Source: Hormiphora californensis (Eukaryota > Ctenophora > Tentaculata > Cydippida > Pleurobrachiidae). From it: a stretch of 64,000 nt of DNA. Shown in pieces: positions 28,221-38,047 of this stretch. Below the pieces are notes generated by a model. That model worked only from the letters and a program-made list of their open reading frames with translations. It ran no database searches and was not told the DNA's origin. Location: NCBI GenBank assembly GCA_020137815.1, contig CM035360.1, forward strand, positions 6,769,059 through 6,833,058, in the 5' to 3' direction. A program made the position numbers and the translations under genes. Every line of letters begins with the position of its first letter. Positions within the stretch are counted from its first letter, which is position 1.

Positions 28221-28725
28221 TAGAGAGAGAGAGAGATGAATCAAGTGAACATATGAAACGTAACAAACCTTGTTTTGATGAAATGTTGGCAACAGAGGAT
28301 CCGTTTACAGTTATTATCCGATCTCCCTTTTCAACCTGTGCAGATGGTCATTATATGGAATTTTAATCCAAGCAAAACAGAAACAGGAAACACAAAATAG
28401 AAACACAAAACACAAAACAGAGAACTCAAAACAGAAACCGACAAATTGAAACAGAAACAGACAAATTGAAACAGAAACAGACAAACTCAAAACAGAAACC
28501 GACAAACTCAAAACAGAAACCGACAAATTGAAACAGAAACAGACAAATTGAAACAGAAACAGACAAATTGAAACATCTAAAACTCACCCTCGCAGAAGTG
28601 TCGGCAGGTTGTCCTGGTGCAATAGTAAATATCATGGGAGGGAGGTATGTGTCACTGCCCCCAATAACACTAAACCCAAATCCCGTACCGCCCCGGGATA
28701 TCGTTACTGTCTTCGTTGATACCAT
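13999..28725 (-). CDS. PSD: EFA6/PSD-type Arf6 guanine-nucleotide exchange factor (PDZ-Sec7-PH), 19 exons
   Basis: EFA6 proteins load Arf6 with GTP at the plasma membrane and shape cortical actin and microtubules. Coding exons: 28588-28725, 28269-28335, 27782-27835, 27457-27639, 27148-27238, 25895-25985, 23593-23760, 22451-22585, 21746-21828, 21362-21471, 21053-21145, 20803-20928, 20601-20695, 18792-18954, 18480-18643, 18161-18292, 17897-17985, 14293-14412 and 13999-14050. They total 717 residues with every phase matching. An N-terminal PDZ (GFGFSVIGG ... GDRIITVNGSSV) is followed by a proline-rich linker. The Sec7 domain has the catalytic Glu in LIGENSAREK (Glu375) and LMLNTDLHGG. The PH domain has RGWKRFDVEL and MHAINKVVAAMFSALP; then comes a coiled coil. 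PDZ plus Sec7 recalls insect Efa6. Introns hold splice-site minisatellites, foldback elements and a nested gene. The start ATG at 28725 is the likeliest, preceded by an acceptor-like TGTAG. Confidence 0.93.
14596..15347. mobile_element. Foldback element A (752 bp)
   Basis: Starts GGGTGACAACTAAAAATT and ends with the complement; arms of about 200 bp are nearly identical. That is why almost the same 60-residue frame (EEMIRYRYENERFSHRR) appears on opposite strands at both ends. A degenerate second copy of part of the arm lies at about 14825-14880. No transposase was seen. Confidence 0.75.
15359..17872. mobile_element. Foldback element B (2.5-kb palindrome with tandem-repeat arms)
   Basis: Outer arms start ATAATCCATGGCATTCGGGT and contain three degenerate blocks of AATTAGATGCTTAATTGG type. 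Inner arms (about 15,880-17,350) are roughly 20-bp tandem repeats of ACCCTCCCAGATACCCCTCA sense, inverted about a centre near 16,615. The frames across it are repeat artefacts. Such an architecture resembles Foldback-type elements; no transposase is seen. Confidence 0.75.
18950..19075. repeat. Four-copy, about 30-bp tandem repeat made of the 3' splice site of EFA6 exon 14
   Basis: On the minus strand each unit is CAACCCAACTACCCCTCT, then CAG, then GCGCCCA, the first bases of exon 18792-18954. The copies extend upstream into the intron. Confidence 0.9.
19288..20235 (-). CDS. Intronless nuclear-type basic/coiled-coil protein nested in an EFA6 intron
   Basis: One open frame of 315 residues lies within the 18955-20600 intron of EFA6, on the same strand. 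The N-terminal half is Ser/Thr/Pro-rich, with a PPLPPPPPMVP run. A GKRKR patch is a likely nuclear localisation signal. From about residue 200 a helix (MRELFEEIIQLRAQV) precedes a basic segment (KRRERSRLNSSLDRKVRR) and a leucine-rich coil (FLEGHLTMEHATLQNTLEKAV). This order of helix, basic region, coil and C-terminal tail recalls CREBRF/REPTOR bZIP proteins, but identity is low and the basic region lacks the canonical N-x7-R to leucine spacing. A retrocopy-derived gene or a lineage-specific factor is also possible. The length and codon structure support real coding. Confidence 0.7.
   Translation of the reverse strand: MSLPYWSGWRGAADLVLDTSDTSSLGSSTIGSSCISQSLDSLLDTTTSTTGFDISSLMQQCHSGGRSISAPAAYRFLPFPTGATAVPSPPPSPSEGTQQAPKRLNSNTSPAGVYTHWLPGAGFVVPTHITQHALPTVSEPPLPPPPPMVPAATSTGGEQVQERTTSGKRKRIEDDYVMIEPVKKERSVCDDMRELFEEIIQLRAQVNAMKSGPITKRRERSRLNSSLDRKVRRFKEMRLTFLEGHLTMEHATLQNTLEKAVTELQFCREKGVVPALSDDTGRRISEVLEGCMSGDLKGFFSKSIGIPDSVTEDTQ
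21725..21768. repeat. Two tandem copies of the 5' splice donor of EFA6 exon 9
   Basis: Minus strand: AGTCTCACCCTCGCATCCT then CGTA, followed by the same 19 bases then TGTA. The first gives TC|GTAAGT, the real donor; the second gives TT|GTAAGC. Confidence 0.8.
21826..22186. repeat. About 11-copy, 33-bp minisatellite made of the 3' splice site of EFA6 exon 9
   Basis: Minus-strand unit: GCAAAACCAACCTCCCTT, CTCCACTAG, then GAATCAG. The true exon begins GAAACGGCAG immediately after the last CACTAG. Every unit therefore holds a pyrimidine tract and an AG acceptor. Confidence 0.92.
22617..22880. repeat. (GA)n block joined to a (CT)n block
   Basis: GA repeats to about 22735 switch to CT-rich repeats to about 22880, so the two halves could fold on each other. 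This is in an EFA6 intron; both-strand frames over it are artefacts. Confidence 0.85.
23744..25460. repeat. About 42-copy, 41-bp minisatellite made of the 3' splice site of EFA6 exon 7
   Basis: On the minus strand each unit reads ACTACTAACCTTCC, a CT tract, CTACAG, then GACACACACGACCC. The true exon 23593-23760 starts with the same GACACACACGACCC (DTHDP). Each copy is thus a complete CTAAC branch site, pyrimidine tract, acceptor and exon start. Variants include CTGGGTAGA and CTGCAG types in recurrent order, showing block duplications. Confidence 0.95.
26752..26979. mobile_element. MITE with CCCAGCAAACACAGTTGGCG termini
   Basis: Inverted termini of about 45 bp, flanked by TA on both sides, with an inner pair of arms around TGAAATTTGTT. 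Non-coding, in an EFA6 intron. The TA flank suggests a Tc1/mariner-like origin. Confidence 0.7.
28380..28570. repeat. Tandem repeat AGACAAATTGAAACAGAAAC in EFA6 intron 1
   Basis: Irregular units of about 20 and 36 bp (AGACAAATTGAAACAGAAAC and AGACAAACTCAAAACAGAAA) end just downstream of the exon 1 donor. The donor itself is not repeated. Confidence 0.8.
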
Positions 28726-28975
28726 CCTACAGCTAGAACACACATGGGTTGTTATTTGTGATGAGTATGGGAATAGAAGGAAAATTCTTGAAAATTCTTG
28801 AATCATACTTTAATTTGTCAGGCTACTCAAGAAAATTCAGGAAATATCTTTTACCCTACAGAACAGAAGAAAAATTCGGGAAGCATTTCCCCCCTCTTGA
28901 GTATGACGGTTATTGTTGTTGTTATGTCGAGCTAGGCAACAGGGTTAATCGTTTAAAATTGGAGGGATTTTTAGA

Positions 28976-28983
28976 TGACGTCA
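28976..28983. promoter_or_regulatory. CRE-type palindrome TGACGTCA upstream of EFA6
   Basis: A perfect CRE octamer lies 251 bp upstream of the inferred EFA6 start codon. CREB/ATF binding is only an inference from the motif. Confidence 0.3.
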
Positions 28984-29762
28984 GCTATACTAAGGATCCA
29001 GACGGGGGTTTGAAATTAAATTTTACAGATTGCGTCATTGCACCCTCTATAAAAGTAGAGCAAATAAAGGCCAGGGTGTCCTTTGCCTGCACTATTTTCA
29101 GTAGTTTCTGTTAGATCTAAACCAATCTCAAGATCCAGAAAGTCTAATACCTTTCTTGTACCTAACTGATACAGATATATGTTTGACCCCTCACACTGTT
29201 CCTTTTACGTCATAGGTAGTTTGCCTACCTTTGGCCATGAGCTCCATCTACTCATGAATATATATTGCATATAATATATGCATTACATATATTGTTCTGT
29301 GGTACGACGTTTTGACTTTTGATAATTTTGAATTTTATCACGCCCGTTCAATTCTGCCACGTCGTAACTTATCTGCACGAGGGCACACCATTATTTTACA
29401 AAGACATACTGAAGAAAGAAGAAGAAGAAAGGCGTACAGTGGTAACTGATATTATAACTGGTACATATTATAATTTCAAGTACTCTATCTTCAAAAGTGT
29501 GATCTAATATGGTTCAAGTCACTGCAAGATACGCTCATGTGCTATCTCTGTAAAACATCTGATTTTAATTCAATTTGAGTTGTCATTTCTTATCCTACTG
29601 GTTTTGTATTTTCAATGCTTTAAACTTTAAATACAAACGATTTCCATTACACAAAATAGCACTAACGCTTCATATTTCATATTTCGGGAATGTTCCTCGT
29701 ACGTGATATGAGTCGAGACTGGTGTAACCTGCAAAACTGGTAGACATGACGATATAGATAGA

Positions 29763-29799
29763 GCGAGAGCGAGAGAGAGAGAGAGAGAGAGAGAGTGAG

Positions 29800-29879
<80 letters not shown>

Positions 29880-29881
29880 AG

Positions 29882-29930
<49 letters not shown>

Positions 29931-30039
29931 AGGGATTCTTCGCTCTTCTCTCCTCTCAGGTCTCTAGGCTCGACCTGCTACTCTCTCTCTCTTCTCGCTA
30001 CTCTCCCTCATACTCTTCTCGAGTCTGCTGTCGCTTCTC

Positions 30040-30075
<36 letters not shown>

Positions 30076-30130
30076 TCTCGTCTCTCTCTTCGTTCTTCCT
30101 CTCCCCGTCTCTCTCTCTCTCTGCTCTCTC
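29763..30130. repeat. (GA)n block joined to a (CT)n block, second case
   Basis: GA repeats to about 29935 are followed by CT-rich sequence to about 30130, again a potential large hairpin. It lies between EFA6 and the next gene. I see no gene in 28,730-31,200 apart from this and simple sequence. Confidence 0.85.
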
Positions 30131-31240
30131 TTCTTGTCTCGTGCTCCGCCTGTCTATATACGCTCAGTCTATTTTCTGTTTTGTTCTCCCCTTTTTTGCT
30201 TCCAACCGTTTCTGGTTTCACATTTGCCCCCATATACCAGTCACTGTTTGAGAAATAGTTTTTAATTTCAAAATTTGATCTAACCCTGATGTCCAAGTGA
30301 AATGAATGCGAGATTATCACTGTTCCTTGTTTTGCGTCATTGGTAGTTTGACTTTAGACAGGGCACAGACAGGGGGATAGTTAGAGGGGTGGTGTGAAAA
30401 TACGAAATTGAACAAGTGGCGGGATATAATGAGTGATTATGGCTATACTGATCCAGGTGCTAATATCATTTTTTTCAACCAACATGTTTCTTTCTCTGTG
30501 TCTCTCACTGTGTCTCTCCCCCCTCTCTCCCTCTCTCTCTCTCTCCCCACCAATTTGATTTCCGCTAAGGATCGAGATGAATTTCCCACCCTGCACTGGT
30601 TTTTCATTGCCAGCTGCCTCTCACGCACGTGCCCTGCGCCTATAGATTTCTTGTTCTACATGACATAGTTGCTAGAAATGGTGACGCATAATTGGTATTG
30701 CAACAGTGTCCCCTTGTGTGAATCTAGAGCTGAATATTACTCATTATCTAGAAACTATCTAGAAATTCTAAAGCTGTCCTACTTTTAGCAATGACGAAAT
30801 TTTTCCAATTAGTACTCGAATCTCGGTTAATATTTAAAGCAGGCTGCAGTTGTTGCAAGTTATATTATATTGTTTGACTATCTAGGTTGTTAGCAAGTGT
30901 ACGCTAATACGATCCATTGAGCAGATCTCCTGTTTGTTAATCTGTCTACCATTTGTCCCATAACTTGTTTATTGTTTATTGCACCATAATTTGTCCTATA
31001 ATGCCCCTCCTTTGTGATAGTAATTGTGTCTTTGACTATAGGCCTGCAGTTAGATTGCATTAGATGTTGTTCGTTTATCTATCTCCTCTCCCAACTCTAA
31101 CGATTGCATTAGAAATTGTACGTTTATCTATCTCCCCTCCCAACTAATGAAACCCTACAACATAGATCTACCATGCTGAACACATTTATTATCCCTGTGT
31201 ATATCACTACTGATATCCATCCTACACTCGGCCCCCATAG

Positions 31241-32187
31241 TGGGTAAGGACGGGAAACAGATCACCCTTTTCAAACAATCAGGTTAGTGGTTACTAGCGG
31301 TTACTACCTGGATCACAGCCTTTAGCAAACTATCATGATTTGTAATACAATTTGATCTGTTAATTAATTTAATTAACACCCAATCAGATCGATCGTATAT
31401 CATTGGCGACTTGAAACTTTGTCACACCGGGTTCGGAGTTAGTTGGGACAATAACCTCCAGACCAGAGCCGGCAAAAAACTTCAGAAACTTCGACAATCC
31501 ACACCCGTGCTGTAAGTAATTTAAATAAATTTGAAGATTTAAATTGCCCTAGATCTAATATTATGTACTATCTACTTAGATAAATACACATTTATCTCGA
31601 TACCTTCGTATCTAAGCGTTACAATTTTCGCAGGACAGCAAGTACCACTGTATTGGACCAGCGGCAATACTCAAGGAGCAACTTTCTAGTGAAGGACATA
31701 GGGAAGGAATACTGTACTGATAAACAAACATACATCTCCAACTATGTAAGTTTTACACAGTACACACAAACATACATCTCCAACTATGTAAGTCTTACAA
31801 ACATACATACATCTCTAACTACTATATCAGTATGTAAGTTGTACAGACTCCACAGTGTGGAATGTGGACTGAGACCACACTCCACTGACACAAATAAGGC
31901 ACCGAAACAATGGCAATGCAGCCCGCTTTGTAGCCGAATCAGGAAATACTGGTCCCTGATTCGCTGATAACCAGTCATGTGACCTAAATAACGAGTTCTG
32001 ATTGGTTGTTTACTTGTTTCGGTCGGTTCCTGATAATGAGTGTAGGGAGCGTTGCGTAATTATAATGTACCTCGACTTACGTCTAAGTTACATTGTTTTT
32101 CAGAGTCCGGACGATGTTGGTTGTGAATTTGAGGTCAAGGATTCTGATATAACAATCCTTTGCTTGTACCGGAGACCCAAAGCCTAA
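31241..32187 (+). CDS. Unrecognised short plus-strand gene, 3' exons
   Basis: Four exons join in one frame: 31241-31282 (GKDGKQITLFKQS), 31388-31511 (SYIIGDLKLCHTGFGVSWDN), 31634-31745 (LDQRQYSRSNFLVKDIGK) and 32104-32187 (SPDDVGCEFEVKDSDITILC, ending YRRPKA and TAA). All have GT-AG borders and matching phases. The first exon with a start codon was not found; ATG 31173 is out of frame with exon 31241. There is no signal peptide, membrane segment or domain I know. The donor of the third exon is tandemly repeated. It could be a small lineage-specific protein. Confidence 0.6.
31716..31835. repeat. Two to three tandem copies of a 5' splice donor in the unrecognised plus-strand gene
   Basis: ACATACATCTCCAACTAT|GTAAGT occurs at about 31727-31751 and 31770-31794, with a degenerate third copy to about 31835. 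The first ends exon 31634-31745. Confidence 0.85.
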
Positions 32188-32489
32188 TACCCTACCTACA
32201 ACAACTAGATAATCAGAGATAAGAAAAGTATTTATTCAGAGGCGTGATGAGAGGCTTGCAGCTGGGGTTACTGGATCAGAGATTTGAGCTGAGTTATATT
32301 ATTGTGAATAGTTTTTTGAGGTTTACAATTTATTTGAACAGCCACATTTTACTATTTATCGTGTATTGTGTTATTTGACGTGTATGTAACATTTTAATTT
32401 CCTTTGACATTGCAATCAGATACTGTGTGTTCCTTTATTCGGTATACCCAATATATAATCAAACCACTTCAAACATCCAGCAATTATAT

Positions 32490-32537
32490 TGCCTGGCTCG
32501 ACTGTGTTTCGGTAAAGGGAGGGTTAGAACATAACAA
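32490..32537. mobile_element. Ultra-short element copy with 9-bp target duplication
   Basis: A 48-bp insert from TGCCTGGCTCGACTGTG to GGGTTAGAACATAACAA, flanked by CAATTATAT at 32481-32489 and 32538-32546. Confidence 0.75.
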
Positions 32538-32809
32538 CAATTATATCCGGTTCAGCGATTTATTTAGATTTATGTCATAGTAGTCACGGAATGTACATCA
32601 GTTTTATACAGGAACTAGGAAGGTACAATACATGTGTTGATCTGTAGAACTGATGAGCTAGGACACCACACAAATGCCGTCGGTTTGATTTATATTTGTC
32701 TCTTTTGAGTCTTATGGAGACAATTATCAGTTCTAAACTCAAAGGTTGACAAGATACCTAAAGCTTTTCGTTAATCGTATATTTTTGATTTATCAGGAGT
32801 TTTAAGCAT

Positions 32810-34010
32810 TTTTTCAGATTTTTTTTGTCGTGTAAAAAATATTCAAAATAGGGAGCTTTCCAGCGTCGTGCCGCAATTCTTTAGTTGTTTGGATGCTGAA
32901 AGAGTATATTCCAGTGAAGATTTCAGCCGCACTATACTTTTTCAGCAGCCAAAAGTGCGTCGCGGCGCTGGAAAGCGCCCTGTTTTGAATATTTAAGGTT
33001 GGTTCCGGTAAATTTTTCATTTTCGGCAATTTCTCATTAAAACCGCATCTTTTCCCCGCTATTTGACTAGATTTATCATTTTCTTTCCGTCTTTCATCCG
33101 AAAATTGGGTCCTGGACCGAAGCAGGGGCGAAGCAAGGCTGGGTCCATTGGGTCGAGAGAGGAGAAGAAAATGGGAAAACTTGCTAAAAAGTGAAAAAAT
33201 CGACAAAAACAAACAAAAAATGAGCAGATTTTCAATTGAAAAAACGGATGCGCGCAAGAAAAAGCTTTTGCGGCAGCGCTATTGACCAATAGGGTCCAGA
33301 CCCACCTCGCGTGTTAAAGTCGGATTTTTTGAAACTGTCACCCCAAAATGGCCGCGCATGTGAAATTTATCAATTTTGACGCGCACACCACACGTTAACA
33401 TGTGATGTGACGCGCAAAAACATTCCGCGCACGAAAAGGGGGGTGACAGTTTCAAAAAATCCGACTTTACATTTTCTGCAGCGCTGGACCCAATTTTTTT
33501 TCGTGAATGAACGCCGCGCACCGCCCCTGGACCGAAGGGACACGGCCTGAGTTTAAAATTTCAGAAATTTTGAAAATTGCTTGTGGGGGCGTTGCCCCCT
33601 ACACCTCAGCCAGGTGGCCAACATCCAGCTGGGAGCTCAACTGGGTCCTGCTTGTGGAGAGTTTAACCTGAACGCCCCCTGGCCGTGGCCCACAGCCCAG
33701 AGGGAGACGCTTGGCCCAGTTAACAGTTGGCTACGCTGCAGGCCCTAGAAGCTGTGGGAAACGTGCGCACTAGGGGTCTGCAGCGCATGCCAACAGCCAA
33801 AGTTAACAGTTTCATCGCTGAAATTTCTGCGTTTTTAAGTTTTTTGGTTGTGATGTTGACGGAAATTTGCTCGCAGATCTAATGAGAAAATCTTAAGCGC
33901 GTTACATTTAAAATTGCTGCGCGCGCGACAATTTCTCGCGGCCAGAATTACATTTTTCGTGTGACAGTTTCGGATTTCTGATTCAGATTTTCAAAACTTT
34001 CGGTCCGCTC
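32810..34010. repeat. Transposon-derived region with at least two inverted-repeat hairpins
   Basis: Arms GGGAGCTTTCCAGCG/CGCTGGAAAGCGCCC lie at about 32839-32995. Arms AGTCGGATTTTTTGAAACTG and complement lie at about 33313-33470. GCGC-rich patches and repeated GGACCGAAG/TGGACC motifs fill the rest. The frames here look non-coding. Confidence 0.5.
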
Positions 34011-34469
34011 AGACCAAGCCCCGTGTAACGGAAGCGCTAAGCCGTTGCCGTAACTAACTACTGCCAAGACACTCCTCTCTAACAAATATGTTCAGGTCTG
34101 TACAGCGTGACCTGTTGTAACCACTGCTGTGCCAACCTAGAAGGGCTGTTTTAACCAATCACAGAGTAGAACAGCTCCCTTAGTTTACTCGCGAATCAAG
34201 AGTGCGTAGCTATGAAGACAAAACATACATGCCACTACGTTCTCAAAAGTGAAAATATTTATGAAGGAGTACGGTAATTTGGGCAACAAACCCTTAATCT
34301 CAGCCGTGCGAACACTATTAACTTTATCATCGGATGATAATCATCCACTTTGGATTTTAACCATCCCCTACCATCTTACGATTGTAATTCTAGGAATTTT
34401 GTTTTGGGTATTTGTTAAACGTAACTAACTCATGTTGCCTACTATAGCCAAGTCCAACCCACCGGAATC

Positions 34470-35668
34470 ATGCCTGAAGTCAAACTGAATTTCGTCGAAG
34501 ACTTTGCACTGTCTGGTGTTGCCGCTGTTGTCTCCAAGACAGCTGCCGCCCCCATTGAGAGGGTCAAGCTGCTGGTGCAGAACCAGGATGAGATGATCAA
34601 GCAGGGCAGGTTGGACAAGCCTTACAAGGGAGTAATGGACTGTACCATGAGGACTTTCCAGAACGAGGGATTCTATCCTTTCTGGAGGGGTAACTTGGCT
34701 AACTGCCTCCGATACTTCCCCACTCAGGCTCTCAACTTCGCCTTCAAGGGACAGATCAAGAAGACCTTCGCTGTCTCCAAGGACGCTAATAATGGTGAGT
34801 CTACTCATTCTTGACCTATTAAGTAGGTAGTGTTCTAGATTTATTATTTTAAAGAATGATTGAACTATAAATTTACCATAATTAACATATTTTCACCTTC
34901 CTTTCAGCCGTCAAGTTCGGATCTAACATCGCCGCTGGAGGTATTGCCGGATCTCTCTCCCTCTGCTTCGTCTACTCCCTCGACTACGCTCGAACCAGGC
35001 TGGCTAACGACAACAAGACTGTCGGAAAGGACGGTATTGCTCGACGACAGTACAACGGTCTTATCGATGTCTACTCCAAGACCCTCAAGTCTGACGGTAT
35101 CGGAGGACTTTACCGAGGGTGAGTAGTTTTATATTGTTGATATTGTGTTGCAAACATAATTCAATATAAACTTGTTTCTAACCTCCCTCTTCCTCCCAGA
35201 TTCGTTATCTCCTGCGTTGGAATCTTTGTGTACCGAGGATTCTACTTCGGTCTCTATGACACCCTCAAACCCATGCTCCTGGGAGATGATGCTGGTCTGC
35301 TCCTCTCTTTCTGTCTCGGTTATGGAGTGACTGTCTCCGCTGGACTCATGTCCTACCCCATTGACACCGTCCGACGAAGGATGATGATGACTTCCGGAAC
35401 TGGAGTCAACTACAACGGATCCATCGACTGTGCCCGACAGGTAATTTATAACACATTATTATTTTACCATTATCATAATTCATCCTTCCTTGAGTAACAC
35501 CATCACTCATTTAATTAGACACCTGCTGCAACCTAAATAAATCTAAATCATTCTCAACCCGTTTGTTAGCAGCCAATATCTAAACATTCTCTTACTGTTA
35601 GAACTTTCCTGAAGATAATAGAATCTTCCTTTCTCGATTACTCCTCTCTTCATCGTTCATTCAATAGT

Positions 35669-35736
<68 letters not shown>

Positions 35737-36322
35737 TCTCTGTCTCCCACTCTCTCTTCCGCTGCTCTCATGGTAACTTGCTTGTTGGGAAATGTTCGCA
35801 AGTATTAACATGTTTAAAGATGCGACCATGCTTGTAAGTTGCAACTTTCACACCTCCTCATCCCTCTCTAATGGGTCACGTACGTTGGTAGGCTGCATAT
35901 TATAGAGACCTCCCCCTCCCCCCGGGTCCAACAAGTCACACCTCAATACTATAACAACACCGAGCCCTTCTACCTAAATTAACACCTCAATCTTACAAAC
36001 ACCTTGCAACATGCTTGCAAAGTTTACTCCTCTCTAATTCTGTCTATCATTTTCTCCCCCACATGTTTTGTAACATCCTAGTTCCTACCCTTATCCTACC
36101 CTTATCTCCCGAACACCTCTCCTCCAATAATTTCTATTTTCTCCATTCCTAACACCTCCCCTCCCTCTCTCCCAGGTTATCGCCAAGGAAGGTTTCATGT
36201 CTCTGATGAAGGGAGCTGGAGCTAACATCCTTCGAGGTGTTGCTGGTGCCGGTGTCCTCTCCGGATTCGACTCAGTCAAGGCTCAGTATATCAAGATGAA
36301 GGTTGGAAACAAGACCTACTAG
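34470..36322 (+). CDS. Mitochondrial ADP/ATP carrier (adenine nucleotide translocase)
   Basis: The carrier exchanges cytosolic ADP for matrix ATP across the inner mitochondrial membrane. Four exons (34470-34794, 34908-35118, 35200-35440, 36176-36322) give 307 residues, the usual size. Three Px[DE]xx[RK] repeats are present: PIERVK (28-33), the SLDYAR variant in repeat two, and PIDTVR (232-237), plus the ANT signature RRRMMM (237-242). [30 protein letters not shown] and [15 protein letters not shown] are features I associate with fungal, plant and protist carriers rather than animal ANT1-3. Codon use is strongly C-ending, fitting very high expression. An AATAAA lies at 36488. A CT microsatellite sits in intron 3. 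Confidence 0.97.
35667..35743. repeat. (CT)n microsatellite in ADP/ATP carrier intron 3
   Basis: Simple CT repeat with rare interruptions. Confidence 0.95.
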
Positions 36323-36499
36323 ATATATCCATCAACAGCTGGTCATGTGTGTGTTTATAATGTAGCAAAATGTCACAGAGAGTTGGACTGAGTGAGAGAT
36401 TTTTGATGACATTAATTTATTACACTACTTGAAACTACTATTATCATTATGGGGTATTACAAGGACTTCTTAGGGTTACACGGCTCAAATAAACCCTCC

Positions 36500-38040
36500 C
36501 CCAATATTTTCTGTTGTGTCAACATTTCTCTGTTTGTGCTATGTGTGTGAAGTGGAGAGAGAGCTCTAGTGACAATATCTCTGTCTGGTTCCTGTTCGCG
36601 GTTCTATAACTGTGTTTTATAAGATCAGTATATTTCTTGCGTTCAATTGTTCACACCAGTCACAAACTAAGTGATTTTAGCATTTTATAATAGAGTGTAC
36701 CTCACAAGAGTGTTGATCTACATTTCACATCGTAACACGCAGTGATTTGTTGTTCACAGCAGGGAAAAAAGAAGCTTTGTTTCTATCTCTTTTGGTTATA
36801 CGTACGATTCTTGTTACAACTTTAAAAACACTGCGTTTTAGATTTTGTTAAAAGGGAATGAGAGGGGGCTGATGGGGGAGAGGGGAAGGGAATGAGGGGG
36901 AGAAATTCAGAATAATCAGGAGAGAATTGAGAAATATGGAAAGGAACTCAATTTGGGGTTTTCTGTCGTACTGATAGCCCCCGTTGTGTGCGTGGGGGCC
37001 TCCTATTGGCTGATGGAAATTGCATTTTCTGTAAGAAGAGAGAAGGGGTATCAGTTTACCGGTCACCCTGTGTGAGCTGTGTGGGAACTGGGAAAAGACG
37101 TGAAACTGTGTATGAAACTGAGCAGTTGAATATGGAAAATAGTTGCATTATGCACTGGAACACGGCTGCATTATGTGTAGCATTGCTCTCCAGTGAACCC
37201 ATACAATGGTAGCTGCTGCTGCAGGCTACTACACGTCACACAATTAGCAACTCCAGGATGTGTGTGTGAATGCGTTCCTTTGCAAAAGCTGTGAATGTTC
37301 ATCTGAACAGCTGTGTGTCCCTCATTGTAGAGTGTGGAATGTAGAGGCCAAATAAAGGCGTCTCTTTGGCGTGTACATGACAAATAATTAGGAAGAGTCA
37401 AATGCCGTTCGGTAGAGGGAATGGCTATCTTTCTCTCTCTTCCCTTCCCTTCCCTCCTTATCTCTCTCTTCCTCCCTGCCTCAACACTGCTGCACGGAAG
37501 CAGCTCTACCACTCGACGTTGGAGTTGTTCTGTTGCGCGGCCCCAACGTCACGCGCGGTCATACCGTCCCAATATTGTGAGCACAGTTGTGAGTCATTTT
37601 GTGCGCGGCGCACAGATTCTAGAATTCAGCTCCATGGAAGCAGTTTGCATCGGGGTTGGGGTGTTTGGTTTGGCGTTTCCGGGTACCATTGGGTAGTGAC
37701 GTTGGTCGTTGCCGGACCTCCCTCCCATTAAAAAGGTCTTGTATGGATGAAGCCAGCGTGTTTGGTTTTTGGCGGCAAGATTCAAAATTCGTGGTTCAAC
37801 CCGCCCGGTGTACAATCTGCGCTAACAAGCGCATAGGAACACGGGACAGAGAATACCGTTTGCCGTACTTCCTTGAACACACTGTGTGCGTGTATGCCGT
37901 GTAACCATACTTTCACTGATGAGAATTGAAACACAAATAATTTCAAGGTCACAAAATAGTAATTTAGAATTTCTCAAAGAATCAAAACCTGAACATAAAA
38001 AACAGCTGTAAAAACAAAAATAAATCTCACACATTCTCTC
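36500..38040. other. Interval without a recognised gene
   Basis: About 1.5 kb between the carrier's polyadenylation region and the CCDC93 stop. Several 60-130-residue frames on both strands overlap each other and lack splice context or family resemblance. I see no RNA gene. Confidence 0.5.
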
Positions 38041-38047
38041 CCTCTCT

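Noticed and set aside
28749-29114. 121-residue plus-strand frame upstream of EFA6
   Set aside because: It overlaps the EFA6 5' region, has no family resemblance or clear splice context, and could be chance.
36848-37904. Several overlapping 60-130-residue frames on both strands
   Set aside because: They overlap one another, and none has a family match, acceptor/donor pairing or a convincing start.
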